Assembly (NCBI GenBank): GCA_009912235.1
Contig: WNDS01000005.1
Coordinates: 191,001-255,000, forward strand
DNA length: 64,000 nt
DNA from: Stenotrophomonas maltophilia
GTDB taxonomy: Bacteria > Pseudomonadota > Gammaproteobacteria > Xanthomonadales > Xanthomonadaceae
Direction of reading: 5' to 3'
The notes beneath the pieces were generated by a model, which saw only the letters and a list, made by a program, of their open reading frames with translations, did no database searches and had not been told where the DNA came from. Both the position numbers and the translations under genes were made by a program. Below are positions 9,896-19,381 of this stretch, one piece after another (the first letter of the stretch is position 1; every line of letters starts with the position of its first letter).

Positions 9896-10933
9896 ATGGT
9901 GGCCGTCCGCACGCCACCCGCACCGGCGCCAACCGAGGACGCCCTGCTGCACGCGGTCGACTACCGTCCGCCGCGCTGGCTGCGCAACCCGCACCTGCAG
10001 TCCATGCTCAGCAGCAGCCGCCTGCGCCTGCGCCGTGGCCAGCTGCTGCTGGCCGCCAGCGGTGCGGTCACCCGCGAGGTCATCCTCGATGGCGGTGAAG
10101 GCGTGCGCCTGCAGGGCTTCCACAGCCACGTGCCCGGGCGCACCGCCAAGGGCATGGCGCTGCTGCTGCACGGCTGGGAGGGCAGCGCCGAATCCAGCTA
10201 CATGCGCATGACCGCCGCGCGCATGATCGACCAGGGCTTCGACGTGGTGCGGCTGAATTTCCGCGACCACGGCGATTCGCACCACCTCAATCCCGGCATC
10301 TTCCATTCCAACCGCATCGACGAAGTGGTGCAGGCCGCGGCCGACGTGGTGCGCCGCTGGCCCGACCTGCCGCTGGTGGCTGCCGGTTACTCGCTGGGCG
10401 GCAACTTCGTGCTGCGGCTGGCGCTGCGTGCGCCGGCGGCCGGCGTGCCGCTGCTGCGCGTGGCCTCGGTTTGCCCGGTGCTGGACCCGGCGCTGACGAT
10501 GGACAGCATCGAAACCGGACCGGCGATGTACGACTGGTACTTCCGCCGCAAGTGGGCCGGTTCGCTGCGCCGCAAGCGCGACCTGTTCCCGGAACTGAGC
10601 GACTGCGATGACCGCGTGCTTGGCCTGGACATCCGCGCGCTGACCGCATGGCTGGTCGAGCGGCATACCGACTTCGGCTCGCTGCAGGCCTACTTCGATG
10701 GCTATTCCATCGCCGGTGACCGCCTGGCCATGCTGCAGGTGCCGGCCGACATCCTGATGGCGCAGGACGACCCGGTCATTCCCTACACCAGCTTCGGCGA
10801 CTGGCAGCTGCCGCTGCAGGCGCGGCTGGAAACCGCCTGCTGGGGCGGCCACTGCGGCTTCCTGGAAAACTGGCGCGGCGACGGCTTCTCCGAACGCTGG
10901 GTGGCCCAGCGCCTGCTGCGCGCGGTGGCCTGA
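9896..10933 (+). CDS. YheT-type alpha/beta hydrolase
   Basis: This 345-residue protein contains ALLLHGWEGSAESSYM (oxyanion HGW/HGxxG region), the nucleophile elbow AAGYSLGGNFVLR (Ser near residue 165), MAQDDPVIPY with the acid and WGGHCGF with the catalytic His. This arrangement, with PRWLRNPHLQSM near the N-terminus, is typical of the YheT/UPF0017 family of predicted esterases. It is encoded 4 bp after the PlsC gene. The substrate is unknown; a lipid ester is plausible from context. Confidence 0.85.
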   Translation: MVAVRTPPAPAPTEDALLHAVDYRPPRWLRNPHLQSMLSSSRLRLRRGQLLLAASGAVTREVILDGGEGVRLQGFHSHVPGRTAKGMALLLHGWEGSAESSYMRMTAARMIDQGFDVVRLNFRDHGDSHHLNPGIFHSNRIDEVVQAAADVVRRWPDLPLVAAGYSLGGNFVLRLALRAPAAGVPLLRVASVCPVLDPALTMDSIETGPAMYDWYFRRKWAGSLRRKRDLFPELSDCDDRVLGLDIRALTAWLVERHTDFGSLQAYFDGYSIAGDRLAMLQVPADILMAQDDPVIPYTSFGDWQLPLQARLETACWGGHCGFLENWRGDGFSERWVAQRLLRAVA

Positions 10934-10984
10934 GCCCGCGGCAGCGCACGCCACTGGCTGAACCGGTGCGTGCGGCAGCGCCGC

Positions 10985-10990
10985 TACAAT
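10985..10990 (+). promoter_or_regulatory. Candidate -10 element upstream of the TPR gene
   Basis: TACAAT lies 27 bp before the ATG at 11018, in a 70-bp gap after the hydrolase gene. It matches the sigma-70 -10 consensus in five of six positions. No good -35 at 16-18 bp is seen. Confidence 0.4.
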
Positions 10991-11017
10991 GGTGGTTTGC
11001 CCTACAGCCGGACCGTC

Positions 11018-13093
11018 ATGCAAGACCAGATCCTCCAAGCCCTGCGCCAGAACCAGACCGACCAGGCCGTGCAGCTGGCCCAGGCGTGGACCCATGACGA
11101 ACCCCAGCACGCCCCGGCCCACCGCAGGCTGGCGCTGGCCCTGCAGCAGCAGGGGCAGCTGTAGCCCGCGCTGGAGGCCGTGCGCCAGGCCCTGCAGCTG
11201 AGCCCGGACGATGCCGACCTGCACCTGTAGCACGCCGGCCTGCTGCTGGCGGTGCGCCAGTTCGACGATGCCGGCCAGGCCCTGCAGCGCACCACCGGGC
11301 TGAACCCCAACGCGCTGGATGCCTACCTGATGCAGGCGCACCTGGCGCTGGGCCGTTCCGACCTCGACGAAGCGCAGCGCCTGTCGCAACTGGCATCGAA
11401 GGTCGAGCCCGACCACCCGGAACTGCTGGCCATCGATGGCATGGTGGCGCTGCACCGGGGGGACGCCGACCAGGCCCTGAAGCTGCTGGCCGCCGCCGTG
11501 CAGGCACTGCCGGCCGACCCGCGCGTGCTGTACGCGCTGGGCTTTGCCTACCTGCGCAAGGACATTCTGGCCTTCGCCGAACAGGCCTTCCGCCGCGTGC
11601 TGGAACTGAACCCGGCGCTGACCTCGCTGCATGGCCTGGTGGTGCAGCTGGCATTGCGCCAGGGCAACACCGCCGCTGCGCTGGAGGCCCTGCAGCAGGC
11701 CCTGCGCCTGCCGGAACTGGACACCCCGGGCATGCACCGCCTGGGCGGCGAACTGGCGCTGCGCGATGGCCAGCCGCTGCAGGCCCGCGAACAGCTGCTG
11801 CCGCTACTGCACAGCCTGCCGGGCGACCGCCAGGTGCTGCAGCTGCCGCTGATGTGCTGGCAGCGCCTGGGCCGCGAAGACGAAGCCCGCGCCGAGTTTG
11901 ATGGCGTACTGGCGGCACACCCGCAGCTGCACGATGTGTGGCTGGCCCGCCTGGCGTTGGAAACCGTGGGCAGCCCCGGCTCGGTGGACGTGGTGGAACG
12001 CTGGCTGGCGGCGATGCCCGAGCACCTGCCGGCGCTGGAAGCGCGCCTGCGCCTGCATGACATGGCCGGTGAGGCCGCGCAGGCCGAAGCGCTGGCCCAG
12101 CGCATCGTCGCCGTGCAGCCGGACCGCATCAGCGGCCAGGTGCGGCTGGTCGATGCGCTGCTGACGCGCGATCCGGCCGCGGCCATCGCGCACGTGGACG
12201 CGTTGATTGCCGCCGCCCCCGAAGCCGCCCGATTCGACCTGCGCACCTGGAAGGGCGAAGTGTTCGACCGCGCCGGCCAGCCCGACGAGGCCGTGCGCAC
12301 CTGGCTGGCCCTGCATGCCGACCAGGCACCGCAGCGCCTGCCGCTGCCGCCGCAGGCCAAGGCGCCGCCGAGCTGGCCGCCGCTGGGCGAGGTCGATGCC
12401 GGCGAAGGTGCCACCTCGGCGCCGATCTTCCTGTGGGGCGCGCCGGGTTCGGGCGTGGAACGCGTGGCCGCCACGCTCAGTGGCGCCAGCCCGGTGTTCC
12501 GCAGCGACCGCTTCGGTGCCACGCCGCCGGACGACGCCTTCCAGAACTACCACACGCTGCAGGACCTGGCCTCGGGCACGCTCACCCCCGAGCGCCTGCT
12601 GCAGCGCTGGCGCGAGCAGATGCCGGCCCGCGGCCTGGACGGCGACACCATCATCGACTGGCTGCTGTGGTGGGACAACGCGCTGCTGTGGGCGCTGCGC
12701 CCGCAGCTGCCGCAGGGCCGCCTGCTGGTGGTGCTGCGTGACCCGCGCGACATGCTGCTGGACTGGATCGCCTACGGTGTCGCCGCGCCGCTGGCCGTGA
12801 CCTCGCTGTCGGAGATCACCGAGTGGCTGGCACGCGGGCTGACCCAGATCGCCAACCTGCAGGACGAGGATCTGTACCCGCTGGCGCTGATCCGCATCGA
12901 CGAGGTCGGCAACGACCCGCAGGCGATGGCCGAGCTGCTCTCGCGCCTGTTCGGCCGTGCCCTGCCGCCGGCCCAGCACCTGGGCCCGCCGCGCCTGCCC
13001 GCCGGCCACTGGCACCAGTACCAGCAGGCGCTGGCCGCGTTATTCGCCAAACTCACCCCGGTCGCCGTGCGGCTGGGCTACCCCGAAGCCTGA
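11018..13093 (+). pseudogene. TPR-repeat/sulfotransferase-like protein, two in-frame TAG codons
   Basis: The frame starts MQDQILQALRQNQTDQAVQL and reads as tandem TPR helices. TAG at 11162-11164 falls in QQGQL-stop-PALEAVRQALQLSPDD and TAG at 11228-11230 in DADLHL-stop-HAGLLLAVRQFDD; both sites sit inside regular TPR sequence where Gln (CAG) would fit. The rest, 11231-13093, is open and carries more TPRs (to about residue 430) and a C-terminal P-loop region FLWGAPGSGVERVAATL with LLVVLRDPRDMLLD, as in bacterial sulfotransferase-like proteins. A GTG at 11252 could yield a 613-residue product lacking the first two TPRs. Sulfotransferase activity is a family inference. Confidence 0.85.
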
Positions 13094-13102
13094 GGAACCC
13101 GC

Positions 13103-13714
13103 ATGTACCTGACCAGCAACCGCCTGGCGCCCGGCGCCCCGATCGACCGCACGTTCGCCGCCGGCGACGCGCAGGGCTTCGCACCGGACCGCAACCCGCA
13201 CCTGGCCTGGCAGCAGGTGCCGGCCGGCACCCGTTCGTTCGCGCTGATCTGCGTGGACCCGGACGTGCCGACCGTGCCGGAAACTGTCGGCCGCACCGAC
13301 ATGACCATTCCCCACGACCAGCCGCGCTGCGAGTTCGTGCACTGGGTGATGGCCGATATTCCCGCCGATGTGCAGGAACTGGCCGAGGGCAGCTGCAGCG
13401 ATGGCTTCGTTGCTGGTGGCAAGCCGACACCGGCGGGCCCGGCCGGCAGCCGCCAGGGCTTGAACGACTTCACCGGCTGGTTTGCCGGCAACCCGGACAT
13501 GGCCGGCCAGTATCTGGGCTACGACGGCCCGTACCCGCCGTTCAACGATGAGCGCGTGCACCGCTACATCTTCCGCGTGTTCGCGCTGGACGTGGCCACG
13601 CTGTCGCTGCCCACGCCGTTCACCGCCGCCGACGTGCAGCGCGCCATGCAGGGCCACGTGCTGGCCGATGCGGCGCTGCAGGGCACCTACACGCTGAACC
13701 CCGCGCTGGGGTAA
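13103..13714 (+). CDS. YbhB/YbcL family (PEBP-like) protein
   Basis: This 203-residue protein has the phosphatidylethanolamine-binding-protein fold signatures: FALICVDPDVPT near residue 49, CEFVHWVMADIP near residue 77, and GYDGPYPPFNDERVHRYIFRVFALD near residue 135 carrying the Pro/His pocket. Bacterial YbhB/YbcL proteins are cytosolic or periplasmic; no signal peptide is seen, so cytosolic is likely. The cellular role is unclear. It starts 10 bp after the TPR gene and is followed by a strong hairpin. Confidence 0.85.
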   Translation: MYLTSNRLAPGAPIDRTFAAGDAQGFAPDRNPHLAWQQVPAGTRSFALICVDPDVPTVPETVGRTDMTIPHDQPRCEFVHWVMADIPADVQELAEGSCSDGFVAGGKPTPAGPAGSRQGLNDFTGWFAGNPDMAGQYLGYDGPYPPFNDERVHRYIFRVFALDVATLSLPTPFTAADVQRAMQGHVLADAALQGTYTLNPALG

Positions 13715-13734
13715 GGCACGGGCGTTGAGAACGT

Positions 13735-13762
13735 AGAAGGGCGGCCCTGCGGCCGCCCTTCT
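13735..13762. terminator. Bidirectional hairpin between converging genes
   Basis: AGAAGGGCGGCC and GGCCGCCCTTCT form a perfect 12-bp stem with a 4-base loop, between the PEBP gene (plus) and the META lipoprotein gene (minus). The AG/CT ends give only short T-runs, but the position between convergent genes fits a shared terminator. Confidence 0.7.
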
Positions 13763-13787
13763 GTCACCTGCGGGTGGTCCGCGGGGG

Positions 13788-14612
13788 TTACTTTTCGGTG
13801 GCCGACTCCACCACCATGTCCAGCACATAGGCCTGCGACGACCCGTCGGCCGGCGGGTTGGCGATCTTGAAGCGCTTCACGCGCACCACGTTGCGCACGC
13901 CGTCTTCGTGGGTGTAGCCCTCGATGCTGCCGTAGAAGTTCTCGAACGCACCGGGCTTGCCCTGCTTCAGGCCCTTGTCGTCGAACTTCACTTCACGCAT
14001 CTGCAGGCACTGGTAGTCCGGAATCAGCGGGTGCGAGCACTTGGCGGTCTTCGCGGCCACTTCCAGGAACACCGTTTCGCCCGGGCCGCCGTAGCGGGTT
14101 TCGGCGGTCGGTTCCGGCGCGAACACCAGCACGTCGCCCTTGGCGGTGGTCAGCGTCAACAGGCCATCGGCGTCCTGGCTGGTCTTCAGCTCGCCCTGCA
14201 GGCGGCTGGAGACGGCCTCGTCCAGCGCCATCAGCGCCTTGTCGGTGCAGGCCATCAGGGTCGACGCCATCGCGCCGACCTTCAGCGTGCCGTTCTCCAG
14301 CGTGTAGCCGCCAACCAGGTGGTTGCAGGTGTTGCTGACTGACAGGCGGCCATCGGCGAAGTCCAGGGTGACCGGCTTGTCATCGCGGGCGAACAGCGCA
14401 TCGATGCGCGTGCCGTCGGCGGCGGTGGCCTGCTTCAGCAGCCAGTGCTGGCCCTGCAGACGCTGCACGTCCAGGTGCGCCAACGTCTTCTGGTCGGCGG
14501 CCTTGGCTGCGGCCGGGGCCACGTCGTCGCCACCGGGGCCGGCCGGGGCCGGGGTCTGGCTGCAGGCGTCCAGCAGGGCCAGCGGGAGGAGCAGGGTGAG
14601 CGTGCGGTTCAT
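13788..14612 (-). CDS. META/HslJ-domain lipoprotein with DUF4377-like C-terminus
   Basis: The 274-residue protein starts MNRTLTLLLPLALLDACSQT with a lipobox (LLDAC). QRLQGQHWLLKQA, then RLSVSNTCNHLVGGYTLENG and STLMACTDKALMALDEA define a META/HslJ domain (residues about 50-155), a fold linked to stress or heat-shock lipoproteins. The C-terminal part with CSHPLIPDYQCLQMREVKFDD and FYGSIEGYTHEDGVRNVVRV matches DUF4377, often fused to META. It is probably an envelope protein of unknown function. Confidence 0.8.
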   Translation of the reverse strand: MNRTLTLLLPLALLDACSQTPAPAGPGGDDVAPAAAKAADQKTLAHLDVQRLQGQHWLLKQATAADGTRIDALFARDDKPVTLDFADGRLSVSNTCNHLVGGYTLENGTLKVGAMASTLMACTDKALMALDEAVSSRLQGELKTSQDADGLLTLTTAKGDVLVFAPEPTAETRYGGPGETVFLEVAAKTAKCSHPLIPDYQCLQMREVKFDDKGLKQGKPGAFENFYGSIEGYTHEDGVRNVVRVKRFKIANPPADGSSQAYVLDMVVESATEK

Positions 14613-14638
14613 GGGCGGGTCTCCTTGGGGAACCGGGG

Positions 14639-14681
14639 GAAAAAACGGACCGGGGCCGGCATCGGGGTTGCCAGGCCCCGG
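14639..14681 (-). terminator. Rho-independent terminator of uppP
   Basis: On the minus strand the 8-bp stem CCGGGGCC/GGCCCCGG (14650-14657 with 14674-14681) is followed by a run of six T (A-run at 14639-14645 on the plus strand). It lies immediately after the uppP stop. Confidence 0.75.
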
Positions 14682-14687
14682 CGCTGT

Positions 14688-15482
14688 TCAGCTGCCGGCA
14701 GGCAGCCACAGCAGCAGCGCCGCGCCCAGCACGATGCGGTAGACCGCAAACGCGGTGAACTTGTGCGACTTGATGTAGCCCATCAGCCACTTCACTACGA
14801 CGAAGCCGGTGATGGCCGCGGCAACGAAGGCCACGCCCACGTCGGTCCAGTTCTCGCTGGCCAGGTTGCCTTCCTTGGCCAGCTCCAGGAAGGTGTAGGC
14901 GCTGGCGGCGAACATGGTGGGAATGCCCAGCAGGAACACGAACTCGGCCGCGGCCGCGCGGCGGCTCAGGCCCAGCAGCATGGCCAGGAAGATGGCCGAG
15001 GCCGAACGCGAGGTGCCGGGGAACACGCCGGCCACCACCTGCGCCAGGCCCACGCCGATGGCCACGGTCCAGGTCACCTGGTCACGGTCGGGCAGGCGCG
15101 CGGTATAGGCCTCCACCAGCAGCATCCAGGCGCCGCCGATGATCAGCGCCCAGGCCACAGGGCCCACCGTTTCCGGCAGCGACCAGCCGGCCTTACGCAC
15201 CACCACGCCCACCACGGCGGTCACCAGGAAGGCCGCGCCCAGCTTGAACACGTACTCGCGGTTCTCGCGCTGGCCGAAGCCGGTGGCCAGCTGTAGCAGG
15301 CGCTGGCGGAACACCAGCACCACGGCCAGGATCGCGCCGGCCTGGATGATGATGTTGAAGAAATCCGAGTGCGCGCCCAGCCAGTGGCGGGCAATCAGCA
15401 GGTGGCCGGTGCTGGAGATCGGCAGGAATTCGGTCAGGCCTTCGAGGATGCCCAGCAACAAGGCGGAGAGCAGGTCGGACAT
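14688..15482 (-). CDS. uppP: Undecaprenyl-diphosphatase UppP (BacA)
   Basis: From MSDLLSALLLGILEGLTEFL the protein is 264 residues with about eight hydrophobic segments. EGLTEFLPISSTGHL (residues 14-28) and VFPGTSRSAS (near residue 160) are the two conserved active-site motifs of BacA/UppP. The enzyme dephosphorylates undecaprenyl pyrophosphate on the periplasmic face, recycling the lipid carrier for peptidoglycan and giving bacitracin tolerance. The start at 15482 was chosen over upstream codons because it directly precedes the conserved N-terminus. Confidence 0.95.
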   Translation of the reverse strand: MSDLLSALLLGILEGLTEFLPISSTGHLLIARHWLGAHSDFFNIIIQAGAILAVVLVFRQRLLQLATGFGQRENREYVFKLGAAFLVTAVVGVVVRKAGWSLPETVGPVAWALIIGGAWMLLVEAYTARLPDRDQVTWTVAIGVGLAQVVAGVFPGTSRSASAIFLAMLLGLSRRAAAAEFVFLLGIPTMFAASAYTFLELAKEGNLASENWTDVGVAFVAAAITGFVVVKWLMGYIKSHKFTAFAVYRIVLGAALLLWLPAGS

Positions 15483-15541
15483 GGGCAGAGCGGGCTCGGC
15501 TGGCGGAAGAGGGAAGCCGCAAAGGATAGAGCATCGACCCT

Positions 15542-15556
15542 GCACCAAAGCAGTGC
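15542..15556 (+). promoter_or_regulatory. Candidate NtrC-binding site, distal
   Basis: GCACCAAAGCAGTGC fits the NtrC dyad pattern GCAC-N7-GTGC. It is about 100 bp upstream of the sigma-54 promoter of glnA and 29 bp (about three helical turns) from a second, better site. Confidence 0.6.
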
Positions 15557-15570
15557 GGCCGCGCACCGCC

Positions 15571-15585
15571 GCACCATGCTGGTGC
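15571..15585 (+). promoter_or_regulatory. Candidate NtrC-binding site, proximal
   Basis: GCACCATGCTGGTGC matches the enteric NtrC consensus dyad (GCACC-N5-GGTGC) perfectly. It is roughly 65-79 bp upstream of the -24 element of glnA, the usual enhancer distance. The window encodes NtrB/NtrC at 22-24.5 kb. Confidence 0.75.
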
Positions 15586-15649
15586 GTGCGGGTTGGCACT
15601 GTCGTGGTGCTCTGCCTGCAGAATCAACGACTTGTGAAGGCTGAAAAGT

Positions 15650-15665
15650 TGGCACGGGCTTTGCT
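15650..15665 (+). promoter_or_regulatory. Sigma-54 promoter of glnA
   Basis: TGGCACGGGCTTTGCT matches the -24/-12 consensus TGGCACG-N4-TTGCW exactly. It ends 41 bp before the glnA start at 15706. With the two upstream NtrC-type dyads it forms a complete nitrogen-regulated promoter. Confidence 0.88.
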
Positions 15666-15705
15666 CTACCTCACGTAGGCATTCATCCCACCGAGGTTGC
15701 ACCCG

Positions 15706-17115
15706 ATGTCCGTTGAAAACGTTGAGAAGCTGATCAAGGACAACCAGGTCGAATTCGTCGACCTGCGTTTCGTCGACATGCGTGGCGTCGAGCACCACGT
15801 CACCTTCCCGGTCAGCATCGTCGAACCGTCGCTGTTCGAAGAAGGCAAGATGTTCGACGGCAGCTCGATCGCCGGCTGGAAGGGCATCAACGAATCGGAC
15901 ATGGTGCTGCTGCCGGACCCGGCCAGCGCGTACCTGGACCCGTTCTATGCCGATCCGACCATCGTGATCAGCTGTGACATCCTCGACCCGGCCACCATGC
16001 AGCCCTACGGCCGCTGCTCGCGCGGCATCGCCAAGCGCGCCGAGGCCTACCTGAAGTCCTCCGGCATCGCCGAAACCGCGTTCTTTGGCCCGGAGCCGGA
16101 ATTCTTCATCTTCGACGCCGTGCGTTTCGCCAACGACATGGGTCACACCTTCTTCCAGATCGAATCGGAAGAAGCCGCGTGGAACAGCGGCGCCAAGATG
16201 GACGGCACCAACAGCGGCTACCGCCCCGGCGTGAAGGGCGGCTACTTCCCCGTGCCGCCGACCGACACCCTGCACGACCTGCGCGCTGAAATGTGCAAGA
16301 CGCTGGAACAGGTCGGCATCGAAGTGGAAGTGCAGCACCACGAAGTGGCCACCGCCGGCCAGTGCGAGATCGGCACCAAGTTCAGCACCCTGGTGCAGAA
16401 GGCCGACGAACTGCTGCGGATGAAGTACGTCATCAAGAACGTGGCACACCGCAACGGCAAGACCGTCACCTTCATGCCCAAGCCGATCGTCGGCGACAAC
16501 GGCAGCGGCATGCACGTGCACCAGTCGCTGTCCAAGGGCGGCACCAACCTGTTCTCCGGCGACGGCTACGGCGGCCTGAGCCAGATGGCGCTGTGGTACA
16601 TCGGCGGCATCTTCAAGCACGCCCGCGCCATCAACGCTTTCGCTAACTCGGGCACCAACAGCTACAAGCGCCTGGTGCCGGGCTTCGAAGCCCCGGTGAT
16701 GCTGGCCTACTCGGCCCGCAACCGTTCGGCCTCGTGCCGCATTCCGTGGGTGTCCAACCCGAAGGCGCGCCGCATTGAAATGCGCTTCCCCGATCCGATC
16801 CAGTCGGGCTACCTGACCTTCACCGCGCTGATGATGGCCGGCCTGGACGGCATCAAGAACCAGATCGACCCGGGCGCACCGAGCAACAAGGACCTGTACG
16901 ACCTGCCGCCGGAAGAAGAGAAGCTGATCCCGCAGGTCTGCTCCTCGCTGGACCAGGCCCTGGAAGCGCTGGACAAGGACCGCGAGTTCCTCAAGGCCGG
17001 CGGCGTGATGAGCGATGACTTCATCGACGGCTACATCGCGCTGAAGATGCAGGAAGTGACCAAGTTCCGCGCGGCCACCCACCCGCTGGAATACCAGCTG
17101 TACTACGCCAACTGA
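15706..17115 (+). CDS. glnA: Glutamine synthetase type I
   Basis: The protein is 469 residues from [20 protein letters not shown], the normal GSI length. [26 protein letters not shown] (metal ligands), [11 protein letters not shown] (ATP/glutamate site) and [10 protein letters not shown] (catalytic Arg) are present. [15 protein letters not shown] near residue 397 has the Tyr adenylylated by GlnE. It makes glutamine from glutamate, ammonia and ATP in a cytosolic dodecamer. The ATG at 15706 is chosen over one nine bases upstream because it matches family N-termini. Transcription is predicted from the sigma-54 promoter at 15650. Confidence 0.97.
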   Translation: MSVENVEKLIKDNQVEFVDLRFVDMRGVEHHVTFPVSIVEPSLFEEGKMFDGSSIAGWKGINESDMVLLPDPASAYLDPFYADPTIVISCDILDPATMQPYGRCSRGIAKRAEAYLKSSGIAETAFFGPEPEFFIFDAVRFANDMGHTFFQIESEEAAWNSGAKMDGTNSGYRPGVKGGYFPVPPTDTLHDLRAEMCKTLEQVGIEVEVQHHEVATAGQCEIGTKFSTLVQKADELLRMKYVIKNVAHRNGKTVTFMPKPIVGDNGSGMHVHQSLSKGGTNLFSGDGYGGLSQMALWYIGGIFKHARAINAFANSGTNSYKRLVPGFEAPVMLAYSARNRSASCRIPWVSNPKARRIEMRFPDPIQSGYLTFTALMMAGLDGIKNQIDPGAPSNKDLYDLPPEEEKLIPQVCSSLDQALEALDKDREFLKAGGVMSDDFIDGYIALKMQEVTKFRAATHPLEYQLYYAN

Positions 17116-17121
17116 CCGGTG

Positions 17122-17164
17122 GGCGATGGCGGTGGGTATCCCCCTCCCACCTGCCGCCATCGCC
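17122..17164 (+). terminator. Stem-loop downstream of glnA
   Basis: GGCGATGGCGG at 17122-17132 pairs with CCGCCATCGCC at 17154-17164, extended by TGGG/CCCA with a small bulge. No T-run follows, so termination may be weak or the hairpin may protect the transcript. Confidence 0.45.
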
Positions 17165-17211
17165 ACCGTCTTCGCGGCTGGGGAGCCGCGGTCAGATCGG
17201 GGTCGTTGCAC

Positions 17212-17799
<588 letters not shown>

Positions 17800-17821
17800 A
17801 CCCCCTTCCGGAGACTCCCCC

Positions 17822-19258
17822 ATGAAGATGCGCCTTCTCACCGGGTGGCAAGCCCGGTTCCATCTGGTGTGCCTGATGATGCTGCTGAGCATGCTGGCGG
17901 CCGGTGCATGGCCGGGCCAGGCCCGTGCCCAGGCAGTGCAGACCACGCCGCTGCCGACCGAGCAGGTGGCCGTCGAACCGCTGCAGGACGCGGTTGCCGC
18001 CGCGCCCGCTGCCGCCGCCGCTGCACCGGCCACGCTCACCTTCGACCACGGCGATGTGGCCTGGATGCTGGTTTCCACGCTGCTGGTGCTGCTGATGGTG
18101 GTGCCCGGCCTGGCGCTGTTCTACGGCGGCCTGGTGCGCACGAAGAACGTGCTGTCGGTGCTCAGCCAGATCCTGGTGGTGTTCTCGCTGGTGCTGCTGC
18201 TGTGGGCGGCCTACGGCTACAGCGCGGTGTTTTCCAGCGGTAACACTCTGTTCGGTTCGTTCACCCAGTTCGCCTTCCTCAAGGGCTTCAGCCCGGGCTC
18301 GGTGGGCAACACCCCGGGGGCCGGCTTGCCGGACTATCTGTTCGTCGCCTTCCAGTCCACCTTCGCCGGCATCACCACTGCACTGATCGTCGGCGCCTTC
18401 GCCGAACGCATCAAGTTCAAGGCGGTGCTGCTGTTCTCGGCACTGTGGTTCACGCTCAGCTACATCCCGATGGCGCACACGGTCTGGGGCGGTAGTTTCC
18501 TCGGCGAGATGGGCGCGATCGATTTCGCCGGCGGCACCGTGGTGCACATCAATGCCGGCGTGGCGGGCCTGGTGGGTGCCTGGTTCCTGGGCAAGCGCAT
18601 CGGCTATGGCCAGACCGCGCTGAAGCCGCACAACGTGCCGTTCACCTACATCGGCGCGATGCTGCTGTGGGTGGGCTGGTTCGGCATCAACGCCGGCTCG
18701 GCCGGTGCGGCCGATACCGTGGCCGCGCTGGCTTTCCTCAACACCGTGCTGGCCACCGCTGCGGCGGTACTGGGCTGGACGCTGGTGGAAGCGGTGACCA
18801 AGGGCAAGCCCTCGGCACTGGGTGCGGCCTCCGGTGCGGCGGCCGGCCTGGTCGGCATCACCCCGGCCTGCGGCACGGTCGGCCCGCTCGGTGCCATCGT
18901 CATAGGCGTGGTGACCGGCGCGATCTGCGTGTGGGGCGTCACCGGCCTGAAGCGCCTGCTGAAGGTGGACGACACCGCCGACGTGTTCGGTGTGCATGGC
19001 GTGGGCGGCATCGGCGGCGCCCTGCTAACCGGCGTGTTCAGCGCGCAGTCGCTGGGTGGCACCAAGGCCGGGCTGGATATCGTCCACCAGGTCTGGGTGC
19101 AGCTGGTCAGCGTCGGCTTCACCATCGTCTGGTGCGCCGTGGTGACCACGCTGATCCTGCTGGTGGTGCGCACCGTGGTCGGCCTGCGCGTGACCGAAGA
19201 GGCCGAACGCACCGGCCTGGATGTCACCTCGCACGGTGAATCGGCCTACGAGGCCTGA
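17822..19258 (+). CDS. amtB: Ammonium transporter AmtB
   Basis: This 478-residue protein starts with a signal peptide (to about residue 37, ARAQA) and an Ala-rich linker before the first of about eleven transmembrane helices. GLALFYGGLVRTKNVL, AGGTVVHINAG and DVFGVHGVGGIGG are Amt signatures; the His in VVHIN and GVHGV are the twin pore histidines. It conducts ammonium across the inner membrane and is blocked by unmodified GlnK. A C-terminal cytosolic tail (GLRVTEEAERTGLDVTSHGE) fits the GlnK-binding region. It is in one operon with glnK. Confidence 0.96.
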   Translation: MKMRLLTGWQARFHLVCLMMLLSMLAAGAWPGQARAQAVQTTPLPTEQVAVEPLQDAVAAAPAAAAAAPATLTFDHGDVAWMLVSTLLVLLMVVPGLALFYGGLVRTKNVLSVLSQILVVFSLVLLLWAAYGYSAVFSSGNTLFGSFTQFAFLKGFSPGSVGNTPGAGLPDYLFVAFQSTFAGITTALIVGAFAERIKFKAVLLFSALWFTLSYIPMAHTVWGGSFLGEMGAIDFAGGTVVHINAGVAGLVGAWFLGKRIGYGQTALKPHNVPFTYIGAMLLWVGWFGINAGSAGAADTVAALAFLNTVLATAAAVLGWTLVEAVTKGKPSALGAASGAAAGLVGITPACGTVGPLGAIVIGVVTGAICVWGVTGLKRLLKVDDTADVFGVHGVGGIGGALLTGVFSAQSLGGTKAGLDIVHQVWVQLVSVGFTIVWCAVVTTLILLVVRTVVGLRVTEEAERTGLDVTSHGESAYEA

Positions 19259-19284
19259 TGCAACGGCGGGCAGCCTTCTGCCCT

Positions 19285-19311
19285 GGTGGGTGCCGACCGT
19301 TGGTCGGCACC
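19285..19311. repeat. SMAG-like palindrome
   Basis: GGTGGGTGCCGACC, then GTT, then GGTCGGCACC forms a 10-bp stem in the amtB-amidase gap. It resembles the palindromic core of Stenotrophomonas GTAG-type repeats but with GTGG in place of GTAG. Confidence 0.55.
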
Positions 19312-19369
19312 CCAGCCCTCCAGCCACGCACGGCCTGGCTCTATGACAGCAGGCCGCACGTGGATCATC

Positions 19370-19375
19370 CACAAT
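19370..19375 (+). promoter_or_regulatory. Candidate -10 element of the amidase gene
   Basis: CACAAT ends 6 nt before the ATG at 19382, so transcription would start at the start codon (leaderless). A weak ATGACA lies 21 bp upstream. Confidence 0.4.
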
Positions 19376-19381
19376 AGGTGC

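Noticed and set aside
9374..11737. A 787-codon minus-strand frame opposite plsC, the hydrolase and the TPR gene
   Set aside because: Shadow of recognised plus-strand genes; Gln/His/Val-rich with no motif.
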